Source: an uncultured Clostridia bacterium (GTDB lineage: Bacteria > Bacillota > Clostridia > TANB77 > CAG-508). From it: a DNA stretch of 64,000 bases. Positions 9,701 to 18,156 of this stretch are shown one piece after another. The translations under genes were made by a program, and so were the position numbers. Position 1 is the stretch's first letter. Each line of letters begins with the position of its first letter. The notes beneath the pieces were generated by a model. The model was given only the letters and a program-made list of their open reading frames with translations, searched no databases and was not told the origin of the DNA. Where the stretch lies: positions 1-64,000 of the forward strand of contig CANPFR010000003.1 in assembly GCA_947573445.1 (NCBI GenBank). The letters run 5' to 3'.

Positions 9701-10312
9701 TTATATTTGTTTATTTGTCAATGCAATAATGGCTTGTTTTAATTCTTCACTAACTTTATTTTCTATTTCCTTATCTACTTTCTCAGAACAATATCTTGAA
9801 AAATCCAATGGTTCACCATAAATAATCACATTTTTGGTAAAGGGTTTAGCTGGACCTTGAATGCCAATTGGCACAATTTTAGCACCTGTCTTTAAGGCCA
9901 TATAGGCAGCCCCATTTTTTAATTTTCCTCCATTTTTCTCCATTCCATTTCGTGTTCCTTCTGGAAAAATTCCAATACAACCACCATTTTTTAAAACTTT
10001 CATCGCACATTTTAAAGATCCAATATCTCTGTTATCTCTTTTCACCCAAATTCCATCAAATGTAAAATTTAAAAACCTCATTACAGGATTACTTTTTAAC
10101 TCTTCTTTTGCCATAAAACTAAGTTTTCTTCCAGCAGTAACTGTGATTAATGGTGGATCTAAATAAGTTCTATGATTCCCACAAAAAAGCAAAGCCCCTT
10201 CCTTTGGCACTTTTTCCTTTCCCACAATCTTTACTCGATATACAATTTTACAATACCAATAAATACAAAATGCTACAATCACCCTTAACATTTTTTTTAA
10301 AATTCTTTTCAT
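9701..10312 (-). CDS. plsC: 1-acyl-sn-glycerol-3-phosphate acyltransferase
   Basis: Adds the second acyl chain to lysophosphatidic acid in membrane lipid synthesis. From the ATG at 10312 it has 203 residues: an N-terminal membrane helix, the catalytic NHRTYLDP (HX4D) motif at about 50 and the phosphate-binding FPEGTRNG motif at about 120. Family length is typical. An upstream in-frame Met at 10330 is possible. Confidence 0.93.
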   Translation of the reverse strand: MKRILKKMLRVIVAFCIYWYCKIVYRVKIVGKEKVPKEGALLFCGNHRTYLDPPLITVTAGRKLSFMAKEELKSNPVMRFLNFTFDGIWVKRDNRDIGSLKCAMKVLKNGGCIGIFPEGTRNGMEKNGGKLKNGAAYMALKTGAKIVPIGIQGPAKPFTKNVIIYGEPLDFSRYCSEKVDKEIENKVSEELKQAIIALTNKQI

Positions 10313-10341
10313 ATTCTTTTCCTCTAACATTGATCATAATT

Positions 10342-10495
10342 TTAAATCTCATCCACTATCTTCTTTACCTCATCATGCCCATCAACTTTGGTCAAATCAA
10401 CACTTTCCAAATCTGCATACACTTGAATTTTTGTAAACATAAACATCGCTTGGAATTTTCGCTTCTTCTTTAAGTGGATATGGTTTTAATAACAT
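10342..10495 (-). pseudogene. decayed small gene (frameshift in an A run)
   Basis: Two overlapping frames make one plausible short protein: MLLKPYPLKEEAKIPSDVYV in the first, then KIQVYADLESVDL and GHDEVKKIVDEI in the second. They join by dropping one A from an AAAAA run near 10430. There is no CGG here and no ribosome site before the ATG, so this looks like ordinary decay, in contrast to the CGG sites. Confidence 0.4.
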
Positions 10496-10670
10496 AACTA
10501 AAATTCAATAAGCTTTATTATTTTTCATTTGATAAATACTAATTTTTTTCCGTCTTCATAAATCTAGTTCCTCTTTTTTATTTTACACCAAAACCTTTCA
10601 AATTTCAATACAAAATAAAAAATTCTCCACTCTGCAAAATTCTTGCATTGTGGAGTTTCGGCCAATTTGG

Positions 10671-11027
10671 TTATTGTTTGGACATTTCAAACACTAAAAC
10701 CTCTCCAATCTTATCTGCTGTTAAGTAAAAGTTCTTTTGTTTAAACAGATTTGACAGATATTTAAGTTCATCTTCTCGTATTTCAAGACCACTTAATCTC
10801 CGTTCATCATCTGCCACCTTTTTCATCCCTTTCGCTTCGCAGATATTCCCAATAATACGATACATTCTTCGACTTACGTCAAAGAAAATTACTACTAATA
10901 CTACCTCCTTTGTATTACACACATCCAAAATCATATTGCCCATTTCCTTAATCCGAGATATGCTCATACCGTCTTCTAAGAGTTTCCGAGTTTCAGTTGG
11001 TGATATCATAACTTCTTCTGAAATCAT
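10671..11027 (-). CDS. orphan protein (118 aa) with three in-frame CGG codons
   Basis: I do not recognise the family. The ATG at 11027 follows GAAGGAGAAC. The predicted product is soluble and mixed helix/strand. Base composition is visibly richer in G and C than the neighbours. CGG occurs in frame at codon 14 (ETRKLL), in SISRIKEMG and in DDERRLSG. These are read as Arg here, unlike every recognised housekeeping gene in the window. A +1 shift at the first would stop after three codons. It was probably acquired recently, between cmk and plsC. A second in-frame Met at codon 7 is an alternative start. Confidence 0.55.
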   Translation of the reverse strand: MISEEVMISPTETRKLLEDGMSISRIKEMGNMILDVCNTKEVVLVVIFFDVSRRMYRIIGNICEAKGMKKVADDERRLSGLEIREDELKYLSNLFKQKNFYLTADKIGEVLVFEMSKQ

Positions 11028-11116
11028 GTTCTCCTTCCTCCTTTTTTCTAAAAAATGTTCCTATTATATATTATATCATATTGCAAAAATATTGCAACTA
11101 AAAATTCGACAAAATT

Positions 11117-11785
11117 CTACTTTATTTTTTCTCTTATGATTTTCTCTATCTCTGCCACCACTTCCTCAATCGTCAAATTCGTAGAATCCACTAAAATCGC
11201 ATCTTCTGCCTTTCTCAAAGGTGCAATTTCTCTTTCTGTTTCTAGTTTATGCCTTTGTTTAATCGCTTTCAAAATCTCCTCAAAACTTACTTCCATACCA
11301 TTTTCAATATCTTGCTTATACCTTCTTCTTGCCCTCTCCTCCACTGAAGCATCCAAGTAAATTTTCACATTTGCATCTGGAAATACAGTAGTCCCAATGT
11401 CTCTTCCTTCCATTATAATATTTTCACTTTCCCCCATTCTACGCTGAAGTGGTGTCATTTTATCTCTTACCATCTTAAGTGCTGCAAACTTTGCAACTAC
11501 ATCATCCACTTCCAGTGTTCTTATCTTCTCAGAAACATTTTCCCCATTCAACCAAACTTCTTGTTTTCCCTCTTTTTTCTTTAACTGAATTTTAATTTCA
11601 TCCAACATTTTCAACAATTCGTCACTTTCTACTGGTTCTATATTTCTTCTCAAAGCTTCCAAACTAACACATCGATACATCGCTCCTGTATCAATATCCA
11701 CTAATCCTAAATCTTTTGCAATTATTTTGGTAACAGTTCCCTTACCTGTTCCCGCTGGACCATCAATGGCTACTACGAATCCCAT
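11117..11785 (-). CDS. cmk: cytidylate kinase
   Basis: Phosphorylates CMP/dCMP with ATP. 222 residues, full length. P-loop AIDGPAGTGKGTVTK at the N-terminus, nucleotide-binding DTGAMYRCVS, the GRDIGTTVFPDA substrate motif and the LID region EERARRRYKQD. Starts at 11785 after AAAAGGAGAAAAAA. It follows the operon pyrF to P-loop protein, separated by a hairpin repeat. Confidence 0.96.
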   Translation of the reverse strand: MGFVVAIDGPAGTGKGTVTKIIAKDLGLVDIDTGAMYRCVSLEALRRNIEPVESDELLKMLDEIKIQLKKKEGKQEVWLNGENVSEKIRTLEVDDVVAKFAALKMVRDKMTPLQRRMGESENIIMEGRDIGTTVFPDANVKIYLDASVEERARRRYKQDIENGMEVSFEEILKAIKQRHKLETEREIAPLRKAEDAILVDSTNLTIEEVVAEIEKIIREKIK

Positions 11786-11881
11786 TTTTTTCTCCTTTTT
11801 TCTAAAAATTCACCTAATTTTCACATTTTTATCACATATTTTTCATGATTTTATGTATTGTAATATTATTTCTACAGGTTC

Positions 11882-11904
11882 AGGGCAAGTCAAGACCAGT
11901 CCCT
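11882..11904. repeat. intergenic hairpin repeat, copy 3
   Basis: AGGG...CCCT outer pairs with an inner GTC-AA-GAC (core AAGTCAAGACC), next to the 3' end of the P-loop gene. Weaker stem than other copies but the same core. Confidence 0.4.
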
Positions 11905-11907
11905 ATA

Positions 11908-12780
11908 TTATTCATGATTGACATGCACTCCTTTTGCTACAATCTCTGTGCTAAGCACATTCATGGAAGTCAAATGCTCAATATCTTTAACAATCTTACC
12001 TTTAAACGCTTGAATCGCCTCTGAAACAGGAAAACCAACCTCCAAAATCGCTTCAATATAAATATAAATTCCGTCATCACTCCCTTCATGCTTTTTGATA
12101 ATCGAGCGATGAACTCTATAAATACTTGGCGTTTTCTCTGCGACCACTTCAATAATTTGCTTAAACACATTATCCGAAATCTGAAAATTTCCTAAATAAC
12201 TAAAGGTCGGTCTAATGATTGATTTTTCCGCAATATATGGCTTATTTCCTTTGCCTTTTGATTTAAAAATCTGAAGCGGATCTAGCAAATAACCTGAAAA
12301 ATCTTTTTTTATCGCAAAAGTTGGCACTGGAATAACGTGTTTTCCCTGCGTCACTCTAATATTTTTGGCCATTTCCATTTCCTCTGGCGTTGCTACATCT
12401 GTAATATATGTTGTCCCTAAAATAGGCCCAATTTCTAAATTACTAGCTATTTTATTCACCATTTCATCTGAAGTCCCTAAAATTAATATTTTATCGGGTT
12501 TATATTTTTTAATCGCAGATTGCATTTCTTTTCGTTTATCTTCACCATAAAAAATCGCATTACGAACTGTTTCTACCTTAGTTGGTGCTTTTTTAGCAGA
12601 AATACCAGCTAAAACTTCATTTTCACTAACTAATAATCCATCATCAATAATAAACTTGATTCCCTGTTCCCCTGCCACTATTTGAGCTCTATAACTCTTT
12701 CCCGTGCCAGATGGCCCAACAAAAGCATACGCTTTTACTTTATGATTAAATAACATGCCCATTCCTTTCTGGAATCCCAT
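11908..12780 (-). CDS. P-loop NTPase with Asp23/Gls24-like C-terminal domain
   Basis: 290 residues from ATG 12780. A Walker A motif, FVGPSGTGKS, lies at about residue 20, followed by an aspartate pair (FIIDDGLLV) that could act with it. The last about 110 residues (SIYRVHRSIIKKHEGSDDGI... VSEAIQAFKGKIVKDIEHLT) resemble the alkaline-shock Asp23/Gls24 fold. Clostridia carry such fusions with no known role. It sits 11 bases downstream of the NUDIX gene in an operon led by pyrF. Confidence 0.7.
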   Translation of the reverse strand: MGFQKGMGMLFNHKVKAYAFVGPSGTGKSYRAQIVAGEQGIKFIIDDGLLVSENEVLAGISAKKAPTKVETVRNAIFYGEDKRKEMQSAIKKYKPDKILILGTSDEMVNKIASNLEIGPILGTTYITDVATPEEMEMAKNIRVTQGKHVIPVPTFAIKKDFSGYLLDPLQIFKSKGKGNKPYIAEKSIIRPTFSYLGNFQISDNVFKQIIEVVAEKTPSIYRVHRSIIKKHEGSDDGIYIYIEAILEVGFPVSEAIQAFKGKIVKDIEHLTSMNVLSTEIVAKGVHVNHE

Positions 12781-12791
12781 AAACAACACTC

Positions 12792-13226
12792 CTACCTTCC
12801 ACATTTTGATAAATTGCTATTTTTATAACTTCTAATTGCATCCTTTGTCGTAATCGTAATTTTTTCTGGTAATTCATCAAAAGCAAACCACTTCATATCT
12901 AAATGTTTCGCAGGTTCCATAAGTTTTGGAACTCCTTTCACAATCTTACACAAATAACTTGGTGAAACCCAATGTCTCCCTTCGTTTTTAATAATATGGT
13001 CACAAATTCCAAGCAAACGGTTCACTTCAACCTCAACGCCAACTTCCTCTTTTACCTCTCTTTTAACGGCCTCTTCAAATGTCTCAAACAATTCCACTTT
13101 TCCACCAGGAATACTCCAATATTCCTTTTCTGGAGCTTTATTTCTAAGTTGTAACAACAATTCTCCCTTTTCATTTAAAATAAACGCCCCACAACCAACT
13201 CCAACATAATCTTTACCTTGAACCAT
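12792..13226 (-). CDS. NUDIX hydrolase
   Basis: 144 residues with a complete NUDIX box, GGKVELFETFEEAVK followed by REVKEEVGV, matching GX5EX7REUXEEXGU. Likely hydrolyses nucleoside diphosphate-X compounds; substrate unknown. Its start overlaps the end of the upstream gene by 14 bases, so the two are translationally coupled. Confidence 0.88.
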   Translation of the reverse strand: MVQGKDYVGVGCGAFILNEKGELLLQLRNKAPEKEYWSIPGGKVELFETFEEAVKREVKEEVGVEVEVNRLLGICDHIIKNEGRHWVSPSYLCKIVKGVPKLMEPAKHLDMKWFAFDELPEKITITTKDAIRSYKNSNLSKCGR

Positions 13227-14064
13227 CCTGTTTCTCTCCTTTTTTGTCTTGATATACCTTAAATCTTTCTGGTCTACAAATTTCCATTGGTATCAATCTT
13301 CCATTTTTCAAAATATTAATTTCTACATCAAATTTATCTAATCCATCTTGTAATAATTCTTGTTTTCTAATCACTAATGGCATTAACACTTGTTCTATCA
13401 AACTATCCATTACTTGGGTATCAACTTCTTGATATCTTTTTGGCATTTTTTGTATAATCTCTTCTTTTCTCTCTGGATATTCTTTTATTAAAAATTTCAT
13501 TCTCTCAATCGCTGTATCACGATATGCTTCTTGTGAAATTGTCTGTATATGCCACTTTCTGTGATTTTTTGAAGTTATACAAGCAATTTCATTCCATGGT
13601 ATTTGCCATGTCTCATGTTCTGCTTTTCCTTTGGTCAATTCTCTTGCATCAAAACACGCTCCTGTATGACCAATATGTACCATGCCCCCTATATTCACAT
13701 CCATACAAAATCCTCCTTTTGTATCAATTCTCTCATTTGTTCCTTCTTCAAATTCCATACACAAAAAATAAGGATTCTGTACTTTCTTTCTAGCCTCTTC
13801 AAAATACTCTTCTACCTTTTGTTTGTTACGAGTTATCCCTCCTATATTAGGAATCGGCATTCCAAATAAACTATCTGTTCTTATGGTTACTATATCTGGA
13901 AACCTGTCTTTTATTTGTTGCCATTCATCTATTGTATTAACACTATATACTTGTTTATGTACTAACAATTTAGGTAGATACTTTGAAATTAATTTAATTC
14001 CCTTCCCCTTCTGCAATTGATTAAAGTACACTGTATCTTTCACATTATTCATATCTAATATCAT
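13213..14064 (-). CDS. unknown protein (283 aa) coupled to pyrF
   Basis: I do not recognise the family. The protein looks soluble, with segments such as RTDSLFGMPIPNIGGITRN, CMEFEEGTNERIDTKGGFCM and LIPMEICRPERF. These pair Arg/Glu-rich and Gly-rich elements as in nucleotide- or ligand-binding enzymes. The pyrF stop and this start overlap as ATGA (14061-14064), and its end overlaps the NUDIX gene. It is the second gene in a pyrF-led operon, which suggests a nucleotide-related job. Confidence 0.7.
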   Translation of the reverse strand: MILDMNNVKDTVYFNQLQKGKGIKLISKYLPKLLVHKQVYSVNTIDEWQQIKDRFPDIVTIRTDSLFGMPIPNIGGITRNKQKVEEYFEEARKKVQNPYFLCMEFEEGTNERIDTKGGFCMDVNIGGMVHIGHTGACFDARELTKGKAEHETWQIPWNEIACITSKNHRKWHIQTISQEAYRDTAIERMKFLIKEYPERKEEIIQKMPKRYQEVDTQVMDSLIEQVLMPLVIRKQELLQDGLDKFDVEINILKNGRLIPMEICRPERFKVYQDKKGEKQDGSR

Positions 14065-14994
14065 TTATATGCTCCAATCGCATGATTTATTTCATCTCTC
14101 ATACGGATTGCTTCTGCTCTTGTTGCCTTTGCGTATTCTTCATCAGAAAATTTCTCTTTCCATCGTTCAGATTGATAAGCACACATCAAACTTCTCGAAC
14201 TATTTATAATTCCGCCTAATCCGTTTTTGTCAAATCCAAAAGCAATATCTTCTCCCTTGCCTCCGCTGTGCTCCATAACCTGGAATTAAGAAGAACGTAT
14301 GTGGCATTTCTTTTCTTAAAATTTGCAATTGTTCTGGATAAGTAGCTCCTACAACCGCTGCAACACTACTGTAACCGTTTTCTCCAACTAAATCTTTTCC
14401 CCATTGTTCTACTAAATTTCCCATTGTTTCATAAATCGTTTTTCCGTTTTCTAATTTTAAATCTTGCAACTCTCCTGAAGAAGGATTCGAAGTTTTCACC
14501 AAAATAAAAATTCCTTTATTATATTTTTTACAATCTTCGATAAATGGTTTCACACAATCGGTCCCAAAATAAGCATTTACTGTGACAAAATCAATAAAAT
14601 CATTGCCATATAATTGGTCTTCGATTTTCGTTTTTCCAATAAAAGCATCGGAATATCCTTCTGCTGTTGAGCCAATATCGCCTCTTTTGGCATCCACAAT
14701 CACAATCATGCCTTTTTCTTTGGCATATTCACAAGTCTTGTATAAAAGTTCCATTCCTGCTAAACCAAGCATTTCATAAAATGCGATTTGTGGTTTTACG
14801 GCTGGAATAATGTCACACACTTCATCAATTAGAGCTTTATTATATTCTAAAATTCCCTCACAAACATTTTCCAAACTCCCTTTATATTTTTCCCTAATAC
14901 AATTTGGTAACATATGATACCTTGGATCCAATCCAATCACAGTTGGATTATTTGTTTCTTTAATTTTTTCAATTAATTTGTCAATTGCGTTCAT
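14061..14994 (-). CDS. pyrF: orotidine 5'-phosphate decarboxylase, with +1 frameshift at CGG
   Basis: Last step of UMP synthesis. Class 2 (long bacterial) OMP decarboxylase, 310 residues after the shift. The N-terminus has NNPTVIGLDPRYHMLP. The active-site Lys/Asp region is IVDAKRGDIGSTAEGYSDAF, and FVTVNAYFGTDCVKP follows. The zero frame breaks after IPGYGAQ at CGG (14263-14265). Skipping base 14265 (CAG-C-GGA) gives the conserved GGKGEDIAFGFDKNGLGGI and NSSRSLMCAY, ending at 14061. IPGYGAQGG is a phosphate-binding signature of the family, so the shift falls inside the active site. Promoter TTGAAT-N17-TATATA at 15019-15047. Confidence 0.9.
14263..14265 (-). other. CGG +1 frameshift site in pyrF
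   Basis: Zero frame CAG CGG AGG; conserved frame CAG (C) GGA GGC AAG, read Q-G-G-K. The restored glycine is part of the phosphate-gripper loop. Confidence 0.88.
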
Positions 14995-15018
14995 TTTTTA
15001 CTTCCTTTCTTTTTATTT

Positions 15019-15047
15019 TATATATCATATTTTTGTAAAAAATTCAA
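15019..15047 (-). promoter_or_regulatory. pyrF promoter TTGAAT-N17-TATATA
   Basis: Minus-strand hexamers at 15047-15042 and 15024-15019 with a 17-base spacer, about 25 bases upstream of pyrF. Confidence 0.5.
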
Positions 15048-15088
15048 TTCTTTTAGGAAAATATATTTTTAATAATTTGTATATTACA

Positions 15089-15128
15089 AAAAAAATGCTA
15101 TTCACAAATGAGTGATTAGCATTCTTTT
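15089..15128. terminator. hairpin terminator
   Basis: AATGCT...AGCATT stem with partial extension (ATTCAC / GTGATT), flanked by an A run on the left and CTTTTTTGG on the right. It separates the higher-GC block at 15.2-15.7 kb from pyrF. Confidence 0.6.
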
Positions 15129-15180
15129 TTGGTACATCCAACAAATGAGTCGAATGTTTTGTTTATGGGTTACCTACTTT

Positions 15181-15715
15181 TCAGGCCGGATCAATTTCAC
15201 ACAACTTACCAATATCCTTGCCGCTTTCGTCGCATACGATGTAATCTGTATACGATTTTTCGGTCTTTGTCAAGATATTGGCATCCGGTGTACCATCCTC
15301 CTTGCTTCCATACTTTACCCAGTAAGCTTTTCCTGGAAAACCAGTACTCTGCCCCCAGCTAGTCTTGATGGTCCAAGAACCGTCAGAATTGTGCTCAATT
15401 GGTGCACCCTGCAGAAAATCTGGAAAACTGTCATCCACTGCTTGAGCCTCGAAAATCGTTGCCTTCTTGTAGAAGACGCCATCTTTTTCGATCAGATTCG
15501 TTGCAGCAGTTCCAACCTGTGCTGGTAGCTGCGGATTTCTCATATCCAATAACAGAACCAATTGGACAAGTTTCGTTCCCTTCCACACAAACCAGTTTTA
15601 CCTGATTGCTATCGATGGAAATCGTTTCCGTGAGGAACTCTGGAATATCCGCCACGCTGTTTATCCGCACTGCATCCTTTCTTCCTACTTCCTTATGAAT
15701 AAAAATTTTTGTCAT
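15181..15715 (-). pseudogene. broken higher-GC gene of foreign origin
   Basis: Starts MTKIFIHKEVGRKDAV at 15715 behind GAAAGGGTTAAT. The frame changes near 15537, where GGATATGAG-AAA-TCC should probably have two A's, joining IGSVIGYE to NPQLPAQVGTAATNL. It then runs to 15181, ending DIGKLCEIDPA. G+C content is clearly higher than in the surroundings. The break is at an A run, not CGG. One CGG is in frame at codon 17 (DAVRINS); a +1 shift there stops at once. No recognisable family. Likely recent transfer from another bacterium, now decaying; a sequence error at the A run is also possible. Confidence 0.55.
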
Positions 15716-15908
15716 ATTAACCCTTTCCGCCTCTTTGAGACTTGATGCTAAGTGCACCCATTTTATTTTATTATTTTAGAGGAGTATACCTCTATTAATT
15801 ATAATTATATCATGTTTTACATAATTTGTCAAATTTTATGTTATCTCAACCAATTTATATGGTTTTATTATTCTATATTTTGTAACAAAATCTCATCATA
15901 ATAGAAAA

Positions 15909-15940
15909 AAACAGGTATCTAACATCTACCTGTTTCTTTC
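15909..15940 (-). terminator. pyrC terminator
   Basis: A 9-base stem AAACAGGTA / TACCTGTTT with a 9-base loop. On the minus strand it is followed by a T run. It lies just downstream of pyrC. Confidence 0.75.
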
Positions 15941-15985
15941 TATTCGAATTATTTGTTACAAACTTTTTATTTTGTCAATACTTTT

Positions 15986-17278
15986 CTACGCAATCTCCAC
16001 ATCATTTACATCATATTTCACATCACCAGACACAATTGTATATTGCACTTTTCCTTGTAATTCTTTACCAATCCAAGGTGTATTTTTCGATTTTGAAACA
16101 ATACTTGTTTCCTCATAGGTATACACCTCATTTGGGTTAAATATTGTCAAATCTGCAACAGCTCCTTCTTTGATTTCCCCTCGCTCAATTTTCAACAGCT
16201 TAGATGGATTGTAAGACATCAATCTCACCACATCCATATACGAAATGTGCCCTGGAACCACAAGATTAGTAATCGTACTAGCTAAAGCTGTCTCAAATCC
16301 AATAATTCCATTTGGTGCAGTTGCCAAACCTTTCGCTTTTTCTTCTTTCGCATGTGGTGCATGATCGGTAATAATATTATCAATTGTTCCATCTTTCAAA
16401 GCTCCAATAATCGCCTGTTTATCCGCTTCTTCTCGTAAAGGAGGATTCATTTTCGCATTTACACCTGAAGTTTTCACTTCTTCTACTGTAAAACTATAAT
16501 AATGTGGACACGTCTCACAAGTCACCTTCACGCCTCTTGCCTTCGCATCTCTCACTAAAGCTACAGTTCCTTTAGTACTAATATGGCAAATATGGCCATG
16601 TACATTATTGGTACTTGCAATCACAATTTCACGTGCTGCCATAATTTCTTCTGCTTCTGGATAAACTCCTTGCACCCCTAGTTCTTCTGCTACTTTTCCA
16701 GCATTAATGGCTCCTGCTCCCACAAATTTATCTTCACAATGAGAAGACACAAATGTTCCCAATTTATCAGCTTCAATCATCGCATTTCTCATATTTTGAG
16801 AATTTGTAAGTGGAATTCCATCATCTGAGAAAGCAATCGCTCCTGCCTCTAATTGGCTCTCAAAATCTACCAATTCTTCCCCTTTTTCCCCTTTTGTCAC
16901 ACTCGAATATGGTAAAATATTGCAAAGATTCACTCTTTTGGCCTCATCAATTATGCTTTTCAAAACTTCTGGACAATCTGGCGTTGGATTTGTATTTGGC
17001 ATTGGACAAATCGTTGTAAAACCACCTTTAACTGCACTTTTGGAACCGGTTTCTATCGTTTCTTTGTGTTCTCCTCCTGGCTCTCTTAAATGGCAATGCA
17101 TATCAATCATTCCTGGCATGATATACAATCCTTCACAATTGATTGTTTTGTCCGCCTGTTCTTTGATATCTTTTCCTATTTTAGCTATTTTTTCATTCAC
17201 AACCAAAAGATCCAATTTTTCTTCGATTTTACTTGCATAATCAATCACTGTTCCATTTTTTAATAAAATACTACTCAT
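15986..17278 (-). CDS. pyrC: dihydroorotase
   Basis: Cyclises carbamoyl aspartate to dihydroorotate in pyrimidine synthesis. From ATG 17278 (GAGGAGGAAAAT ribosome site) it has 430 residues, typical for class I. Metal ligands are in GMIDMHCHLREPG, SSHCED and HICHIST. The catalytic Asp is in IITDHAPH. The C-terminal composite sheet ends VADLTIFNPNEVYTY. It stands alone here, apart from pyrF and pyrB. Confidence 0.96.
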   Translation of the reverse strand: MSSILLKNGTVIDYASKIEEKLDLLVVNEKIAKIGKDIKEQADKTINCEGLYIMPGMIDMHCHLREPGGEHKETIETGSKSAVKGGFTTICPMPNTNPTPDCPEVLKSIIDEAKRVNLCNILPYSSVTKGEKGEELVDFESQLEAGAIAFSDDGIPLTNSQNMRNAMIEADKLGTFVSSHCEDKFVGAGAINAGKVAEELGVQGVYPEAEEIMAAREIVIASTNNVHGHICHISTKGTVALVRDAKARGVKVTCETCPHYYSFTVEEVKTSGVNAKMNPPLREEADKQAIIGALKDGTIDNIITDHAPHAKEEKAKGLATAPNGIIGFETALASTITNLVVPGHISYMDVVRLMSYNPSKLLKIERGEIKEGAVADLTIFNPNEVYTYEETSIVSKSKNTPWIGKELQGKVQYTIVSGDVKYDVNDVEIA

Positions 17279-17373
17279 ATTTTCCTCCTCACTATAAACT
17301 GATTGTATTTTACCACTAAATTCATTTTTTTTCAACCATTTATTCCCTGAAATTAAGTTTTCCCCATAAAATT

Positions 17374-17402
17374 TTGACATTTTATGTCATTTCTGATATA
17401 AT
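17374..17402 (+). promoter_or_regulatory. consensus sigma-A promoter TTGACA-N17-TATAAT
   Basis: Perfect hexamers at 17374-17379 and 17397-17402 with a 17-base spacer. It drives the small plus-strand gene at 17439. Confidence 0.85.
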
Positions 17403-17438
17403 AAATATTGTAACATTTCTTATTTGAAAGGAGAACCT

Positions 17439-17705
17439 ATGAGTCAACTAATTGTATATAAACCCCAGGAAGAAACTGATGATATTACTCGGTTCCAAAA
17501 TCTTATCCAAGAGGAACAGGAACAAATCTCCATTTTGCAAGAACTGATACAGGAAGCTATTGCAACCGTAAAAATAAGTCCTGCTATTACAACACAAAAA
17601 TTATATGACATAAAACAGCAACTCGAAAAAGTTACACATATTTCCTACTCAATGGAATTCGAGCTTGCTCTACTGAATGCCCTTGAAAAAGGTAAAAATA
17701 CTTAA
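17439..17705 (+). CDS. orphan small coiled-coil-like protein (88 aa) with an early in-frame CGG
   Basis: Starts MSQLIVYKPQEETDD at 17439 after AAAGGAGAACCT, with a perfect consensus promoter. Most of the protein is a charged helix rich in Gln and Glu (LIQEEQEQISILQELIQE), probably a coiled coil. No named family recognised. CGG lies in frame at codon 18 (DITRFQNL). A +1 shift there would end 18 codons later, so the zero frame is probably the functional one. This is one of the exceptions to the CGG rule. Confidence 0.6.
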   Translation: MSQLIVYKPQEETDDITRFQNLIQEEQEQISILQELIQEAIATVKISPAITTQKLYDIKQQLEKVTHISYSMEFELALLNALEKGKNT

Positions 17706-17720
17706 GATAATCATCACAAA

Positions 17721-17751
17721 AAGCGTAATTAGAATCTTACTAATTACGCTT
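17721..17751. terminator. bidirectional terminator
   Basis: A 12-base perfect stem AAGCGTAATTAG / CTAATTACGCTT with a 7-base loop, between genes converging from 17705 and 17770. Confidence 0.85.
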
Positions 17752-17769
17752 GTTTCTTTTTATATTTTA

Positions 17770-18063
17770 CTATTTTTGTCTTTCTTCGCCACCCAATGCT
17801 CTTTCATTAGACCCTTTTAAAGCTTCTTGTTCAGATACTGTTGCTGTAATATCGCCTAATTTATTTTCCAATTCATTGTAAATTTCAACTTCCCCAGGAT
17901 TTTTCTTTTTTTCTTTTTTTAGGAGCGTTTCTAGTGCATCATCCTCTACCTCATCCTTTAAATTTATCATATCTCTAAAAAGAAACGCAACACTACTAAA
18001 GATTATTTTAATTACATTTCTTTGTTTATTATATTCATTTGGTTCCTGTTCTGGAAATGCCAT
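17770..18063 (-). CDS. unknown protein (97 aa)
   Basis: Begins MAFPEQEPNEYNKQ (18063; a GTG at 18075 is an alternative start). A short hydrophobic stretch, VIKIIFSSVAFLF, lies at about 18-30, followed by an acidic and lysine-rich region with likely helices. It is the last gene after dnaJ, about 80 bases away. No family recognised. Confidence 0.5.
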   Translation of the reverse strand: MAFPEQEPNEYNKQRNVIKIIFSSVAFLFRDMINLKDEVEDDALETLLKKEKKKNPGEVEIYNELENKLGDITATVSEQEALKGSNERALGGEERQK

Positions 18064-18156
18064 TGTCGCTATCACCCTTTCATTTAAATTGTATACATAA
18101 TTATTATAGCATAAAATGACAATAAAATCAAGTGTTTTTTTTAATTTTTTGAAAAT

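Noticed and set aside
15112-15605. Plus-strand Cys-rich frames across the higher-GC block
   Set aside because: They are shadows of the minus-strand gene, which has a ribosome site and gene-like composition.
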